Origin: Lachnospiraceae bacterium
Lineage (GTDB): Bacteria > Bacillota > Clostridia > Lachnospirales > Lachnospiraceae
Reading direction: 5' to 3'
DNA: 64,000 nucleotides
Assembly: GCA_025758065.1 (NCBI GenBank)
Contig: CP107199.1
Location: 722,001 to 786,000 of the forward strand
How positions within the stretch are numbered: the first letter of the stretch is position 1; every line of letters starts with the position of its first letter. Below the pieces are notes generated by a model, which saw nothing but the letters and a program-made list of their open reading frames with translations, did no database searches and was not told the origin of the DNA. Shown piece by piece: positions 8,568-17,468 of this stretch. The translations under genes and the position numbers were made by a program.

Positions 8568-10136
8568 TTATCCTCTTTCAGACCTGCCCATGGTCCAGTA
8601 TTTCTGCTTTAAAAATTCTTTAATTCTCCATCCGTTTTTGCCGTCAAAATTTTTTACACATTTTGCAGCATTTATCTTGCGTAATTCATACTTGGGGTCT
8701 TCTTCGCCCAAGACAACATGTGCTATAAACTCATCTATTTCCTCATTTGTTGCAGCCGAATAAGTACACTCTGCTATTTCTTTATGGTATGGCATACTAT
8801 CTTTTGTACGGTACAAGAGAAGCATTGGCTTTAATAATGGCAGCGCTGAACAGGTAATTCCACAATATGCATCCGTAATAACGGCATCTGCCACTGAATA
8901 TGCCGCATCATATGTAAAAGTATCATCAAATACTATATTTCCGCTCCGCATACAGTATTGTTTCAATTCTTCTAAATCTTCTTCACACCACAATCCTGCA
9001 TCCTGAAGTTCACGAATAAGTGCTTTATGTGGTCTAAATATAAATCCTGTTTCTGCATGACTTTCTGCATATTCAAAAAGATGTTTTCCATATAAATCCA
9101 GTGTAACATCTTCTGTTATTTTCCCATCATGCACACCATGATCCGTCGTCCATAAAATTACTCTCTTTACCCCCTCCCCCCACAGAATTTTTTTCCATCC
9201 TTCAGGTATCTGTTTTTTCTGTATATTTTCAAATATACCATCAAATTTAGGATTTCCCATTTCAACAACCCTGTCCGACCCATATCCTGCATTTACAATA
9301 TCATGGTACAATAACGAATCAAACAAATAATAGTCCGGATAAAATCTTCCAAATCCATGCCTCTGGGTTAAAAAAAAGCTTGTCCAGTTGTGTGCATATC
9401 TTACTAACTGCATAGATGCAACTACAATTAACTTACAGTATCTGCGGCAGTCCTGTATATTAGAAAATATATCATACGGATGGCTAATGACCAATATATC
9501 AGGTTTGTCATCTTTCACGCTGTACTCATGAATACTAATATAGTCAAATCCATGTGTTCTCATTTCATCAAGCATATCCTCTGACATATTTTTTTGTCCC
9601 ATTATGACCAGTAAATCAATTTGTGCATCCGCCTGACATGCCTGACAAATTGTACGAATTGCATTCCATGTAGCACTGGAAAAATTTAAAATCCTGACTT
9701 TCATCATATTGCTTTGTTCCTGGGCAATACCATAATTCCTTTTTCCTAATAAGGATTTAAGCTGAAAAGCTGAAAAGTCTGGGAATGCATCTTCGGGTAT
9801 GTAGTTTTCACAATCCAATATATTAATGATTTTTTCTTCTCCCATGAATGATTTTAACTGTTCAAACATTTTTGTATTCAATTCATTTTTTTCTACAGTT
9901 AATATCACATAACAATCTTTCTTTTCTCTTCTTTTAAACTCCTCTAAACTGATAATATCGGTATTCCACTGGCATATTATATTGTCTACAATACAGATCG
10001 GCTCAATATTAAATTTATTTTTTAACACTTGATGAATGCTCTTTCCATTTACACCATATGGATATATCACAAATCTTGTAATATTCTGATCTATGAGCAT
10101 TTTAATATACTTTTCTATGGCTTGACCATTTATCAT
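8568..10136 (-). CDS. TagB/CDP-glycerol glycerophosphotransferase-like protein with N-terminal Rossmann-like module
   Basis: 522 aa. Residues 18-115 are a Rossmann-like module (RFVIYPYGVNGKSIHQVL, then CIVDN). The remainder resembles CDP-glycerol:poly(glycerophosphate) glycerophosphotransferases. It has GNPKFDGI near residue 290, ILWTTDHGVHDG, TGFIFRPHKALIRE around residue 360 with the catalytic-type His, and DAVITDAYCGITCSALPLLK near residue 430. Such enzymes attach phosphoglycerol or phosphopolyol units to teichoic-acid-like or capsular polymers. In this cluster it could decorate or polymerise the glycan with a phospho-substituent. The module makes it longer than minimal TagB proteins. The donor is not certain. 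Confidence 0.8.
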   Translation of the reverse strand: MINGQAIEKYIKMLIDQNITRFVIYPYGVNGKSIHQVLKNKFNIEPICIVDNIICQWNTDIISLEEFKRREKKDCYVILTVEKNELNTKMFEQLKSFMGEEKIINILDCENYIPEDAFPDFSAFQLKSLLGKRNYGIAQEQSNMMKVRILNFSSATWNAIRTICQACQADAQIDLLVIMGQKNMSEDMLDEMRTHGFDYISIHEYSVKDDKPDILVISHPYDIFSNIQDCRRYCKLIVVASMQLVRYAHNWTSFFLTQRHGFGRFYPDYYLFDSLLYHDIVNAGYGSDRVVEMGNPKFDGIFENIQKKQIPEGWKKILWGEGVKRVILWTTDHGVHDGKITEDVTLDLYGKHLFEYAESHAETGFIFRPHKALIRELQDAGLWCEEDLEELKQYCMRSGNIVFDDTFTYDAAYSVADAVITDAYCGITCSALPLLKPMLLLYRTKDSMPYHKEIAECTYSAATNEEIDEFIAHVVLGEEDPKYELRKINAAKCVKNFDGKNGWRIKEFLKQKYWTMGRSERG

Positions 10137-10153
10137 AACATTTCCGCCTTATA

Positions 10154-10708
10154 CTATTTTTTGTAATTACCCGTATCCCTGTCAAAATCTGATCTATACT
10201 GCGGCTGAAAGCCCATGATCTCTTTTACAACATCTGCCACTGTGCGGCTACCGTCATTTCTAACCGTGATATCCGGTGTTTTAGGAAATTCCACCTGTAA
10301 ATCCATACCACTTACATTTTTTATTTTTCCATTTTCCAATTTCGAATACAGCCCTTTTTGATCTCTTTCCCTTAATACTTCCACCGGAACATCCAAAAAC
10401 ACTTCAACATATCTTTTGTTATTTTCCCGGTTCCATTTGCGCACTTCATCATACATTGCCACGGTACAGCAAATTACATATATGTTCTGATCTGTAAGCA
10501 TTTTACAAATTCTGGCATATTTCATTGCCCTTTTTCTTCTCTGCCCATCCGAATATCCTACATTTTCATCCACGATCTCTTTTAATATATCTCCGTCCAG
10601 AAGAACGACATTATCATGTGTTTTTTTCATTTCATAATAAAGCCTGGTTCCTATCGTTGTTTTACCCGCGCCTGATAATCCGGTTATCCAATATAAAATC
10701 CCTTGCAC
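10154..10708 (-). CDS. Adenylylsulfate kinase-like protein (CysC family)
   Basis: 184 aa. It opens with ILYWITGLSGAGKTTIGTRL, a P-loop in the form typical of APS kinases. This is followed by VVLLDGDILKEIV, the family D-G-D motif, and by YVEVFLDVPVEVLRERDQKG. Classic CysC phosphorylates adenosine 5'-phosphosulfate to PAPS. No ATP sulfurylase or sulfotransferase is visible here. Similar small kinases in capsule clusters are thought to phosphorylate other small molecules or sugars. The neighbours are a TagB-like protein and a GT-B protein, so a role in making an activated phospho-donor is as likely as sulfation. It is separated from its neighbours by 17 and 2 bases. Confidence 0.82.
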   Translation of the reverse strand: MQGILYWITGLSGAGKTTIGTRLYYEMKKTHDNVVLLDGDILKEIVDENVGYSDGQRRKRAMKYARICKMLTDQNIYVICCTVAMYDEVRKWNRENNKRYVEVFLDVPVEVLRERDQKGLYSKLENGKIKNVSGMDLQVEFPKTPDITVRNDGSRTVADVVKEIMGFQPQYRSDFDRDTGNYKK

Positions 10709-10710
10709 TT

Positions 10711-12657
10711 TTATTCCTCTCGCTCTATCTGATTGTTACCGTCTATACAATGCGTATACGGCAATATCTGGTCTAATAATTCATCAAATGCAGCCATTGG
10801 TATATTTTTCTCTTCCATTCCATGCAGTATCATTGAATTATCAATAACTGTTGTATTTATAATTAAATCTACCGGTTCGATCTTATCAGATGGTCTGCAT
10901 ATTTTTATTTTCCATTTCAGATTTCCAGCATTCTGATCAATTCCGTATAATACTTTTACATTTCCATCCGTCAATTCGTCCGCCAGTGTCTGCCCCATAT
11001 AGCCCATTCCATATATTGCCACCGTATGACAGTCTTTCCGGCTCAGGTACTGTGCGATTTTTTTACCCGACTGCTTTATTCTCAGCCATTTTACAGCGGT
11101 CTGGTATAATTTGTAATTTTTATCCGCCATGCCAATTGCGTTATTATATGATTCATATATGTCTCTTTGAAAAATATCCATTTCATATCTTTCATCCAGT
11201 TCGGCTATTTTCTGTCTTACCTCTTTACTGACCGGATGCGTACTCATATAATAGGCAATGGACCGTCCTGCTGTTTCCTGCATAAGCTGACAATTAACGT
11301 ATTCCTGTTTCTCGATATGTCTTTGCGGATGAAATTCCTGTATTTTGTGTGTTGGAAAAGCCGCACATACCTTTTCCCATTCTTTCAGCCACCGTTCTTT
11401 GGACCACTGTTCTATCTGCGATGTATGTAGGTATTTCTTTTCATTGCCATTCAGTACATCTATCGTCTTTTCAACCAGCTCATCGACGGAATCCGCCGTT
11501 CTGATATCATTTGTATCCACATTTCTGCCAATAATATTGAGACAGAGACTTGGAATTTTCATGCTATCCGCAAGCTTTCTGCCATAAGACATCATTGGGA
11601 ATGATACAATGTATAGATCAGCGGCACATATCAATTCATCTGCTTCCTCGCGCGGCAAAACTCCTAAAATTCTCGCTCTTCCCTGCGTACTCTTTTCCAG
11701 CTGCTTCCATTTTGGTCTGTTTTTATCTGCTCCTATAATAAAAAAAACACTTTTCCGGTCGCTTTCAACAATTTTTTTTACATACCTGTCAAACTCATAT
11801 CCGACAATGCTTTCATACTTAAAATCAGCTCCCATGGAAACAACTAATTTATCATTTTGTTTTAAGCCGTATTTACAATTTATTTTTTTTCTCAGCTTAT
11901 CCCTGTTAATGACAATCCTGTCTTTTTCCTGTTCAAATTCCCCCATTCCGGGAAATTGCATATATACACTCTGATTTTTTTTAACCCCCCTGTATCGTAT
12001 GCTCTTATCTACATCAAATTGCCCTAAATTCAATACGGCGTCTGAAATTCGAAACCCATAAGAAAACCTGAAATCAGCGTGATTATAAAAATATATCGGT
12101 ATTTTCCATCCGGGATTGCTATATGCAAGTATCGGAATAATATCATTCATATGTGTAAATAAAATTATTCTCTCAAATTCTTCCGATAAGTTCGCTAACT
12201 TTTCCGCCTTTTGCAAATAATCTCCCCTGAGATATGCAATATTTCCTCCTGAACTATCGACAGCGTCCCTGATAAAATCCGGTGTATCCAGTTCATCCGA
12301 ATCCGTAAATGCGATTGAATACTGCTTCGTATCATCCCACTTTATCCAGTTATGGACTAAAACCGTGTGCCCACCGATATAGGACGCTTTGCTCATGACA
12401 ATCAATACTTTATTATCCGGAGCTTTAATCTTGTCTGAAAGCCTTACTTTTCTTCCAATATTGCTAATATATCGTTCCAGGTCTTCACTTGAATATACCC
12501 CTGTTACAAATTCTGAATACATTGATCCGATCAGGGAGATCAGCCCCAGCATTTGTTCTTCCTGTTTTTGCTCCGGGACTAGTTTTTCAATTTCCCGGAT
12601 ACATTCATAATTTTTATCAATTCGTTCCCTGACTTCTTGTAATGTCATATATAGCAT
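10711..12657 (-). CDS. Large GT-B-type glycosyltransferase with C-terminal Rossmann-like module
   Basis: 648 aa. Residues 85-450 look like a GT-B glycosyltransferase: VLIVMSKASYIGGHTVLVHN at the N-terminal domain, VVSMGADFKYESIVG at the start of the second domain, and ICAADLYIVSFPMMSYGRKL near the nucleotide-sugar site. The region from residue 540 (TVAIYGMGYMGQTLADEL, then GIDQNAGN) is a Rossmann-like module shared with other cluster proteins. The ATG at 12657 has AGGAG eight bases upstream. An alternative ATG at 12648 overlaps the GNAT stop as ATGA. The donor sugar is unknown. The N-terminal 80 residues are helical and may mediate contacts. Confidence 0.78.
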   Translation of the reverse strand: MLYMTLQEVRERIDKNYECIREIEKLVPEQKQEEQMLGLISLIGSMYSEFVTGVYSSEDLERYISNIGRKVRLSDKIKAPDNKVLIVMSKASYIGGHTVLVHNWIKWDDTKQYSIAFTDSDELDTPDFIRDAVDSSGGNIAYLRGDYLQKAEKLANLSEEFERIILFTHMNDIIPILAYSNPGWKIPIYFYNHADFRFSYGFRISDAVLNLGQFDVDKSIRYRGVKKNQSVYMQFPGMGEFEQEKDRIVINRDKLRKKINCKYGLKQNDKLVVSMGADFKYESIVGYEFDRYVKKIVESDRKSVFFIIGADKNRPKWKQLEKSTQGRARILGVLPREEADELICAADLYIVSFPMMSYGRKLADSMKIPSLCLNIIGRNVDTNDIRTADSVDELVEKTIDVLNGNEKKYLHTSQIEQWSKERWLKEWEKVCAAFPTHKIQEFHPQRHIEKQEYVNCQLMQETAGRSIAYYMSTHPVSKEVRQKIAELDERYEMDIFQRDIYESYNNAIGMADKNYKLYQTAVKWLRIKQSGKKIAQYLSRKDCHTVAIYGMGYMGQTLADELTDGNVKVLYGIDQNAGNLKWKIKICRPSDKIEPVDLIINTTVIDNSMILHGMEEKNIPMAAFDELLDQILPYTHCIDGNNQIEREE

Positions 12658-13118
12658 ATACCCTTCTCCTCATCTATAAGCATCACCATGATACTCCATT
12701 CACCTTCTTTTGAGGCTAATGAAAAACCTGCTTTCTCATATAATTTCACGGCAGGTATATTTTCGCTCCAGACCTTCAAAAATATTCTTAAACATTTTTT
12801 CTCTTTCGCATGTATTGCTGTCTCTTTCAAGAGTCCTGTTGCCACTCCTTGATTCCAAAACGCTTTTTTTACTGCTACTGATGAAACAAATGCATCCCCT
12901 CTATTGCAATAAACAGAGCATGCTGCTATATCCTGATATTTATTCTTTGCAAATACCGTATCCGCATTACATGCCAGCTTCTCTGCATATTCATCAACTG
13001 CTACGCGTTCACTCAGTTTTGGGATCATGACCGGATCAACTTCTTTTAAAAAAGTGCTGATTCTTTCCGTGTATTTTTTCCCTTTACACCATTCATATAT
13101 TATTTTTTGTTCACACAT
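12645..13118 (-). CDS. GNAT family N-acetyltransferase
   Basis: 157 aa. The acetyl-CoA binding motif A is visible as SSVAVKKAFWNQGVATGLL near residues 82-100, followed by SENIPAVKLYEKAGFSL near residues 120-137, the classic GNAT C-terminal motif. Such enzymes acetylate primary amines. With an aminotransferase (DegT family) upstream in the operon, acetylation of a newly made amino-sugar is the natural guess. It overlaps the pyruvyltransferase gene by 19 bases and the GT-B gene by 13, so all three are coexpressed. Proteins of this type can also acetylate peptides or antibiotics. Confidence 0.9.
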   Translation of the reverse strand: MCEQKIIYEWCKGKKYTERISTFLKEVDPVMIPKLSERVAVDEYAEKLACNADTVFAKNKYQDIAACSVYCNRGDAFVSSVAVKKAFWNQGVATGLLKETAIHAKEKKCLRIFLKVWSENIPAVKLYEKAGFSLASKEGEWSIMVMLIDEEKGICYI

Positions 13119-14428
13119 ATTTTTCTGATATCCTCAAAGATATCTTCTGCCTGTTTTTTTATTACAGGGATTTTTTCTTCCAGCTGTCTTCTCACAAGAT
13201 CAATATTATCATAGCAATCCGTTATTATCGCTGCCAGATCATTAAAATTTCCTGGCGCCGACACGTATTTTTCCATGCCGATCTGGGATGAAAATCCATA
13301 CATTTTATCACTGTAGATCACATTCTGGTTATATTCCATATACACAGTCGGGACACATTGGCTTGTCGCTGCAACAGAAGCGTGAACCCTGCCTGTGATC
13401 AGCATATCCAGTCTGCCTATTAATTTTTTAATATTGCACGGCAATAACGGTTCATCAACTAATATTACATGTTCTCTATAATTTTGATTCCTGTCAACCA
13501 GCAATTTATAAAACTGATTCAGGATCATGAAATCACGACCATTTATTAGTTTAAACTGCGGCGGAAGCTCAAAGCCGTTAGTGTGGGAAAATATCATGAT
13601 ATCCGCTTTTAATTCATTAATAATGTATTCCGCCACATTCAAAAATACGCGATACTGTTCCGGATCTCTTGGCCACATATCATAGGGACCCACCGGCATA
13701 TTAAATCCGCCAAATGTTAAACCTATTACCTTCTCGTTGCTTTGGTGCAACCGTTCAATTCTTCTTATCCACTTCGACTGATATTCCTTGTTTGGCTCAA
13801 ATAAAAAAGAGGGGCAGGGAGCCCAGACAACGTGATCCGTTGGAAATCCCCATTTAACAAGATTTTCTTTAGATAATTTTTCCCTGATCACGACCATGGA
13901 AAAATTTTTGAACACCTGCAGCGCAAGCTTTTTATCCTCAATCCTGTTGAACGGTCCCGGTGTCACTGCATATAATATTGTCTTTATTCCCAGCACCTGT
14001 GCGGTCAGCATTTTCAAACAGTCTACCAGGAAACGCTGATGCCCTACATGCTCCGCGTTATCTCCCCACATATCTCCCGATACATTTAAAACAAATTCGC
14101 ACTGTGATACCAGCTTACCATACTCCGTTAAGCCGCTATAACAGACCTCTTTCCGAATATATCCTCTTGCTTTTTCGACATCATCATATGCGTTTTTTAG
14201 ATCATTCTGAGAATCCCAATTATAATATAACCACATCGGGACAATCTCAATTTTTTCCTTCCTGGCAAATTCCTCTGTCATTTGAAAAGTAGTTGTTATG
14301 GCATATCCTGGGAAGTATTTGTGCAAAAGTCTGAATAGTGGCTCTATAATATAGTAGTTTCCGATATTTCCATATTGCAGTCTTCCCCAATGTAATGTGC
14401 ATAAACCTGTAACTAAAATTTTTTTCAT
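13100..14428 (-). CDS. Polysaccharide pyruvyl transferase family protein
   Basis: 442 aa, the second member of this family in the cluster. The N-terminus has GRLQYGNIGNYYIIEPL, the glycine-rich NxGN motif. QCEFVLNVSGDMWGDN follows near residue 110, and MLITGRVHASVAATSQCVPT near residue 345 carries the conserved Arg-His. Unlike the copy at 4010-5311 it has no extra Rossmann-like segment. It probably adds pyruvate ketals or, as some family members do, transfers a sugar. Having two copies suggests two modified positions or two different acceptors. It ends inside the GNAT start and begins 29 bases after the radical SAM gene fragment. Confidence 0.85.
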   Translation of the reverse strand: MKKILVTGLCTLHWGRLQYGNIGNYYIIEPLFRLLHKYFPGYAITTTFQMTEEFARKEKIEIVPMWLYYNWDSQNDLKNAYDDVEKARGYIRKEVCYSGLTEYGKLVSQCEFVLNVSGDMWGDNAEHVGHQRFLVDCLKMLTAQVLGIKTILYAVTPGPFNRIEDKKLALQVFKNFSMVVIREKLSKENLVKWGFPTDHVVWAPCPSFLFEPNKEYQSKWIRRIERLHQSNEKVIGLTFGGFNMPVGPYDMWPRDPEQYRVFLNVAEYIINELKADIMIFSHTNGFELPPQFKLINGRDFMILNQFYKLLVDRNQNYREHVILVDEPLLPCNIKKLIGRLDMLITGRVHASVAATSQCVPTVYMEYNQNVIYSDKMYGFSSQIGMEKYVSAPGNFNDLAAIITDCYDNIDLVRRQLEEKIPVIKKQAEDIFEDIRKICVNKK

Positions 14429-14457
14429 CTTACCATTCCACTTTATTCATTTTTCTG

Positions 14458-15081
14458 CTAACTGTTACGTATATTGTTTAACTGCTGGGCAGGTAAAACT
14501 CTCTTGGTTTCATTGCACAAGCCTACACAATAGGCACATGATGTACTGCTTTTTTGATTGAACATTTGCATCAAATCTTCCCTTTTCTCTTCTATCGTAA
14601 TTGACGGATCCATTAGCGGAACATACTCCCCCCTCACCTTAGGAATTATTCCCTGTTTCATTCTCCAATAGGATCTCGAGCAGCAATGTATTTCCCCGTC
14701 ATTTATAACAAAGTATTTTCCAACCCTGTGAATACATTTCTGCGCATTTTCGTCCCTTTTTTCTTTTGTATCCCATTTTAATGAATGATCCGAAAAATCT
14801 ATCCAGCCATCGTAATATAAATTATCACCATAAAATTTTGATACTCTGAAAGGTATTTCCCTCTTTTCTAACTCATGCTGTATGATATCAGCTTTTTTTG
14901 ACAGATTTTCTCCATAGTTGCTTATAACCACCTTTGTTTTATTTTTGTTTTTTTCAAATAGCTCTAATAGTTCCAATGGTATTTCCAATGTTCCATTCGT
15001 GACAAAATCTACTGACTTTCTGATCTGTCCAGAATATTTATATACCTCTGTTAAAATTTTATAAACATCTTTATTTAACAA
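14458..15081 (-). pseudogene. Radical SAM protein, C-terminal part after the frameshift
   Basis: The out-of-frame remainder, about 205 residues. It begins with LLNKDVYKILTEV, the residues that follow the GGEP motif, then SVDFVTNGTLEIP, which is the typical next strand of the radical SAM barrel. Near the C-terminus CSRSYW and SCAYCVGLC supply cysteines for a possible auxiliary cluster. Joined to the upstream part the protein would be about 273 aa, short for a SPASM enzyme but complete. The lack of other damage argues for a recent or reversible frameshift. The substrate is unknown; the position between WbqC and pyruvyltransferase genes points to glycan or precursor modification. Confidence 0.82.
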
Positions 15082-15277
15082 TGGCTCCCCCCCCCGTCAC
15101 AGTAAAGTGTTCCACCGAATCTACGACCGTAAAATACATCTTAAGCTGTAAAACCGCCTCCCTATATTCCATATTGCGTGGATCCTTATAGTATGGGATA
15201 AAAGCCAGGCAGTGTTTGCATCGAAGATTACAAAATGTAGAAATATTTAAGGCTGTTCTATTGATATCCGTTCTCAT
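15071..15277 (-). pseudogene. Radical SAM protein, N-terminal part before a frameshift in a G9 tract
   Basis: 68 aa before a premature stop. It has TFCNLRCKHC at residues 14-23, the CxxxCxxC radical-SAM motif. A good GGAG site precedes the ATG, and the start overlaps the WbqC gene by 20 bases. The frame reads VEHFTVTGGG and then goes wrong. With eight instead of nine G in the tract at 15087-15095 (complement) it would read TGGEPLLNKDVY, the expected GGE motif, and continue into the downstream frame. The gene is therefore intact apart from one base. It could be phase-variable, a recent mutation or a sequencing error. Confidence 0.85.
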
Positions 15278-15986
15278 TTTTTCTCCTTATCTGATATTGG
15301 CGCAGCATACTGGCAATTTGATCTTTACTGCAGAACATCATAACATCAATGATTGACAAAGCCGGAATAAATTCCTTTCCTTTTTGTCTGTATGGCACGA
15401 TCTCCTGTTCCAGAAACTGCAGATCTATATTATGTTTTTTATATTTTTCCGGGTCAAAGAAGGATCTCCCGCCCGGTGGGTTTACATATGTATCATATCC
15501 TGATTCTTTCGTAATATATAAAGCCCATTCATCCGGTGCATTTACATTTGGTATACGCAGATTCATTTCTGAAAAGACATCGCTTTTCATGTGTATTCCC
15601 AGATACTCACATGTTTTTACAATACTGGCTATTGCCATATCCGATATGCTTGATGTTTGTATACCTAATGTATCATTTACAAGCTGGATCACCTCGTTAT
15701 AATAAGGAGCCCTTTTGTACACGTTAAGCTGCCCCAGTATCTTCATTTTCCAGTTTTCATTTTGTGAGATCATTATTTTATTAATGGGCGTTTCCCTTTT
15801 CGCTTTTTGCACAGGTATCGTAAAAAAGACTGCTTCCCCCGTAGCCCCTATAATCCTGTTTCTATTGATCCAGCCCTTTCTGATATATTGCGGCGTATCA
15901 AAGAATACAAAATGATCCGTATTTTTTATAAGTGAAAAATAGCCTATATATGGAAAAAGATACGGCTGCATAATTGCTATTTTCAT
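15258..15986 (-). CDS. WbqC-like family protein
   Basis: 242 aa. The N-terminus MKIAIMQPYLFPYIGYFSLI, followed by FDTPQYIRKGWINRNRI, is the hallmark of the WbqC family. Members are found next to amino-sugar aminotransferases and acetyltransferases in O-antigen, capsule and flagellin-glycosylation clusters. The biochemical role is not firmly known; acylation or a cofactor-like function in modified deoxy-amino-sugars has been suggested. It lies one base after the DegT aminotransferase gene, the common pairing, and overlaps the radical SAM gene. The length is normal for the family. Confidence 0.92.
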   Translation of the reverse strand: MKIAIMQPYLFPYIGYFSLIKNTDHFVFFDTPQYIRKGWINRNRIIGATGEAVFFTIPVQKAKRETPINKIMISQNENWKMKILGQLNVYKRAPYYNEVIQLVNDTLGIQTSSISDMAIASIVKTCEYLGIHMKSDVFSEMNLRIPNVNAPDEWALYITKESGYDTYVNPPGGRSFFDPEKYKKHNIDLQFLEQEIVPYRQKGKEFIPALSIIDVMMFCSKDQIASMLRQYQIRRKNENGYQ

Positions 15987-15987
15987 G

Positions 15988-17109
15988 CTAATGCTTTCTC
16001 TCCTTCGTATCGTTTATTATCGTGCATATATCTGATATACTTCTCATGTCCAGATTTTCATACAGCGGTAAAGTCAATATTTGTTTTGAAATATTTCTTG
16101 CTGCCGGCAGCATCAGTTTTTTATATTTATCCCTAAAGCACTCCTGGTCCGCTGTAATGGGATAAAAATACTTTCTCGCATATATATTATTTTGCCTTAA
16201 ATAATCATATAGCCCATCTCTGTCTCTTCCATATTCCGTTTTGACAAGTATTGGAAAATACGCATAATTATTGGTTGCGTTTTTATTTCTCCCAAGCCGT
16301 TTAATTCCCACAGTATCTTTTAATAATTCTATGTAATGTGCGTATCTCTCTTTCCTCGCCTGAATCGCCTCATCAATATGCTTCAGATTGCACAATCCCA
16401 TGATCGCACAGAATTCATTCATTTTCGCATTGCCACCTATGGAGATCACCCGATCTTCTCCCCGTATTCCAAAATTTTTCAAATTATGTAATTTTTCGTA
16501 TAAGCTGAGATCTGAAAATGATACTGCGCCGCCTTCGATCGTATTATAGACCTTTGTGGCATGAAAGCTAAACACCGATGCATCGCCATAACTTCCAATT
16601 CCTCTCCCTTTGTATTTCACTCCAAAAGCATGGGCGGCATCATAGATCACTTTGAGACCATGCTTGTCTGCAATTTTTTGAATTTTCTCTACATTACACA
16701 CATTTCCGTAGACATGTACCGGCAGGATTGCCACTGTATTTTCCGTTATCAGGTCTTCTATCTTTGTTTCGTCTATTGTTCCATCATTTAGCTTAACATC
16801 ACAAAATACCGGCTTTAATCTGTTTCTTATGATTGCATGTGTCGTAGATATAAAGGTAAACGGAGTCGTTATAACTTCTGCTCCTTCTGGAAAATCAAAT
16901 GCCTGGATCGCAAGTTCCAGTGCCATATGTCCATTAACCATTAATGACAGTCCCGGCACATCCAGATATTCTTTTAGTTCTTTTTCAAGTTGCTGATGAT
17001 ATGTTCCCATATTTGTGATCCAATGAGAATCCCACAATGGTTTTATCGCCTCTATATATTCATCGTATGACGGCATTGAAGGCCTTGTCACTAGTATCTT
17101 TTCGTCCAT
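15988..17109 (-). CDS. DegT/DnrJ/EryC1/StrS family PLP-dependent sugar aminotransferase
   Basis: 373 aa, full length for the family. VIYDAAHAFGVKYKGRGIGS near residue 155 contains the Asp that contacts the PLP ring nitrogen. FSFHATKVYNTIEGGAV near residue 185 contains the Schiff-base Lys. ITTPFTFISTTHAI marks the cofactor-phosphate region. The enzymes transfer an amino group from glutamate to a keto-deoxy-nucleotide sugar. It is the first gene of the glycan operon and is followed by WbqC-like and, later, GNAT genes, consistent with synthesis of an N-acylated amino-deoxyhexose. No dehydratase is visible here, so the keto-sugar must come from enzymes encoded elsewhere. Confidence 0.95.
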   Translation of the reverse strand: MDEKILVTRPSMPSYDEYIEAIKPLWDSHWITNMGTYHQQLEKELKEYLDVPGLSLMVNGHMALELAIQAFDFPEGAEVITTPFTFISTTHAIIRNRLKPVFCDVKLNDGTIDETKIEDLITENTVAILPVHVYGNVCNVEKIQKIADKHGLKVIYDAAHAFGVKYKGRGIGSYGDASVFSFHATKVYNTIEGGAVSFSDLSLYEKLHNLKNFGIRGEDRVISIGGNAKMNEFCAIMGLCNLKHIDEAIQARKERYAHYIELLKDTVGIKRLGRNKNATNNYAYFPILVKTEYGRDRDGLYDYLRQNNIYARKYFYPITADQECFRDKYKKLMLPAARNISKQILTLPLYENLDMRSISDICTIINDTKERKH

Positions 17110-17468
17110 ATTTCCCTTCTGTCCTATTCACTCTACAGTAAAAAGCCACCCGAATCTAATTGTCCAGATGGCTAAATACCCGTTCCTATTCTTTTCAACA
17201 CCACACCTGATCAAGATCCAATTCAAAACCAAGTTCCCATTTTAATCTTATATTACATATCGACCAAAAGTGAAAATTTATTAATCTACTATTTTGCAGA
17301 AAACAGCATTTCCAAATCCATTGAAAATTCTCTTGGAGATACGGACACCAGTCTTTTTGGCAAATAACAATTCCACTCCACCGATACCAGCTACAACATA
17401 TCCTCCTATAGTCCCTTTCTGAAATACATGGCTGTGTTTTATGATGTTGAGCGAATAGTCAAAAAAAG
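17110..17468 (-). other. Intergenic leader of the glycan operon; no supported gene
   Basis: About 360 bases between the four-TM protein gene and the DegT gene. On the minus strand a hairpin (AGCCA ... TGGCT with an inner AGA/TCT pair) followed by TTTTT lies at about 17132-17170. It may be a weak terminator or attenuator for transcripts entering the cluster. Several short open stretches exist, for example frames ending near 17280 and 17205, but none has a convincing start with a ribosome-binding site, and they overlap one another in different frames. They could be decayed remnants. No promoter can be assigned with confidence. Confidence 0.5.
17132..17170 (-). terminator. Possible weak terminator/attenuator before the glycan operon
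   Basis: On the minus strand AGCCATCT and AGATTCGGGTGGCT can pair with a bulge, followed directly by TTTTT. It lies about 25 bases upstream of the DegT ribosome-binding region, so it would either end transcripts from the secreted-protein genes or attenuate the glycan operon. The stem is short and interrupted. Confidence 0.35.

Noticed and set aside
17110..17468. Short frames upstream of the DegT gene, one ending near 17280 and one near 17205
   Set aside because: None has a start codon with a ribosome-binding site; they overlap in different frames. They may be remnants but cannot be supported as genes.
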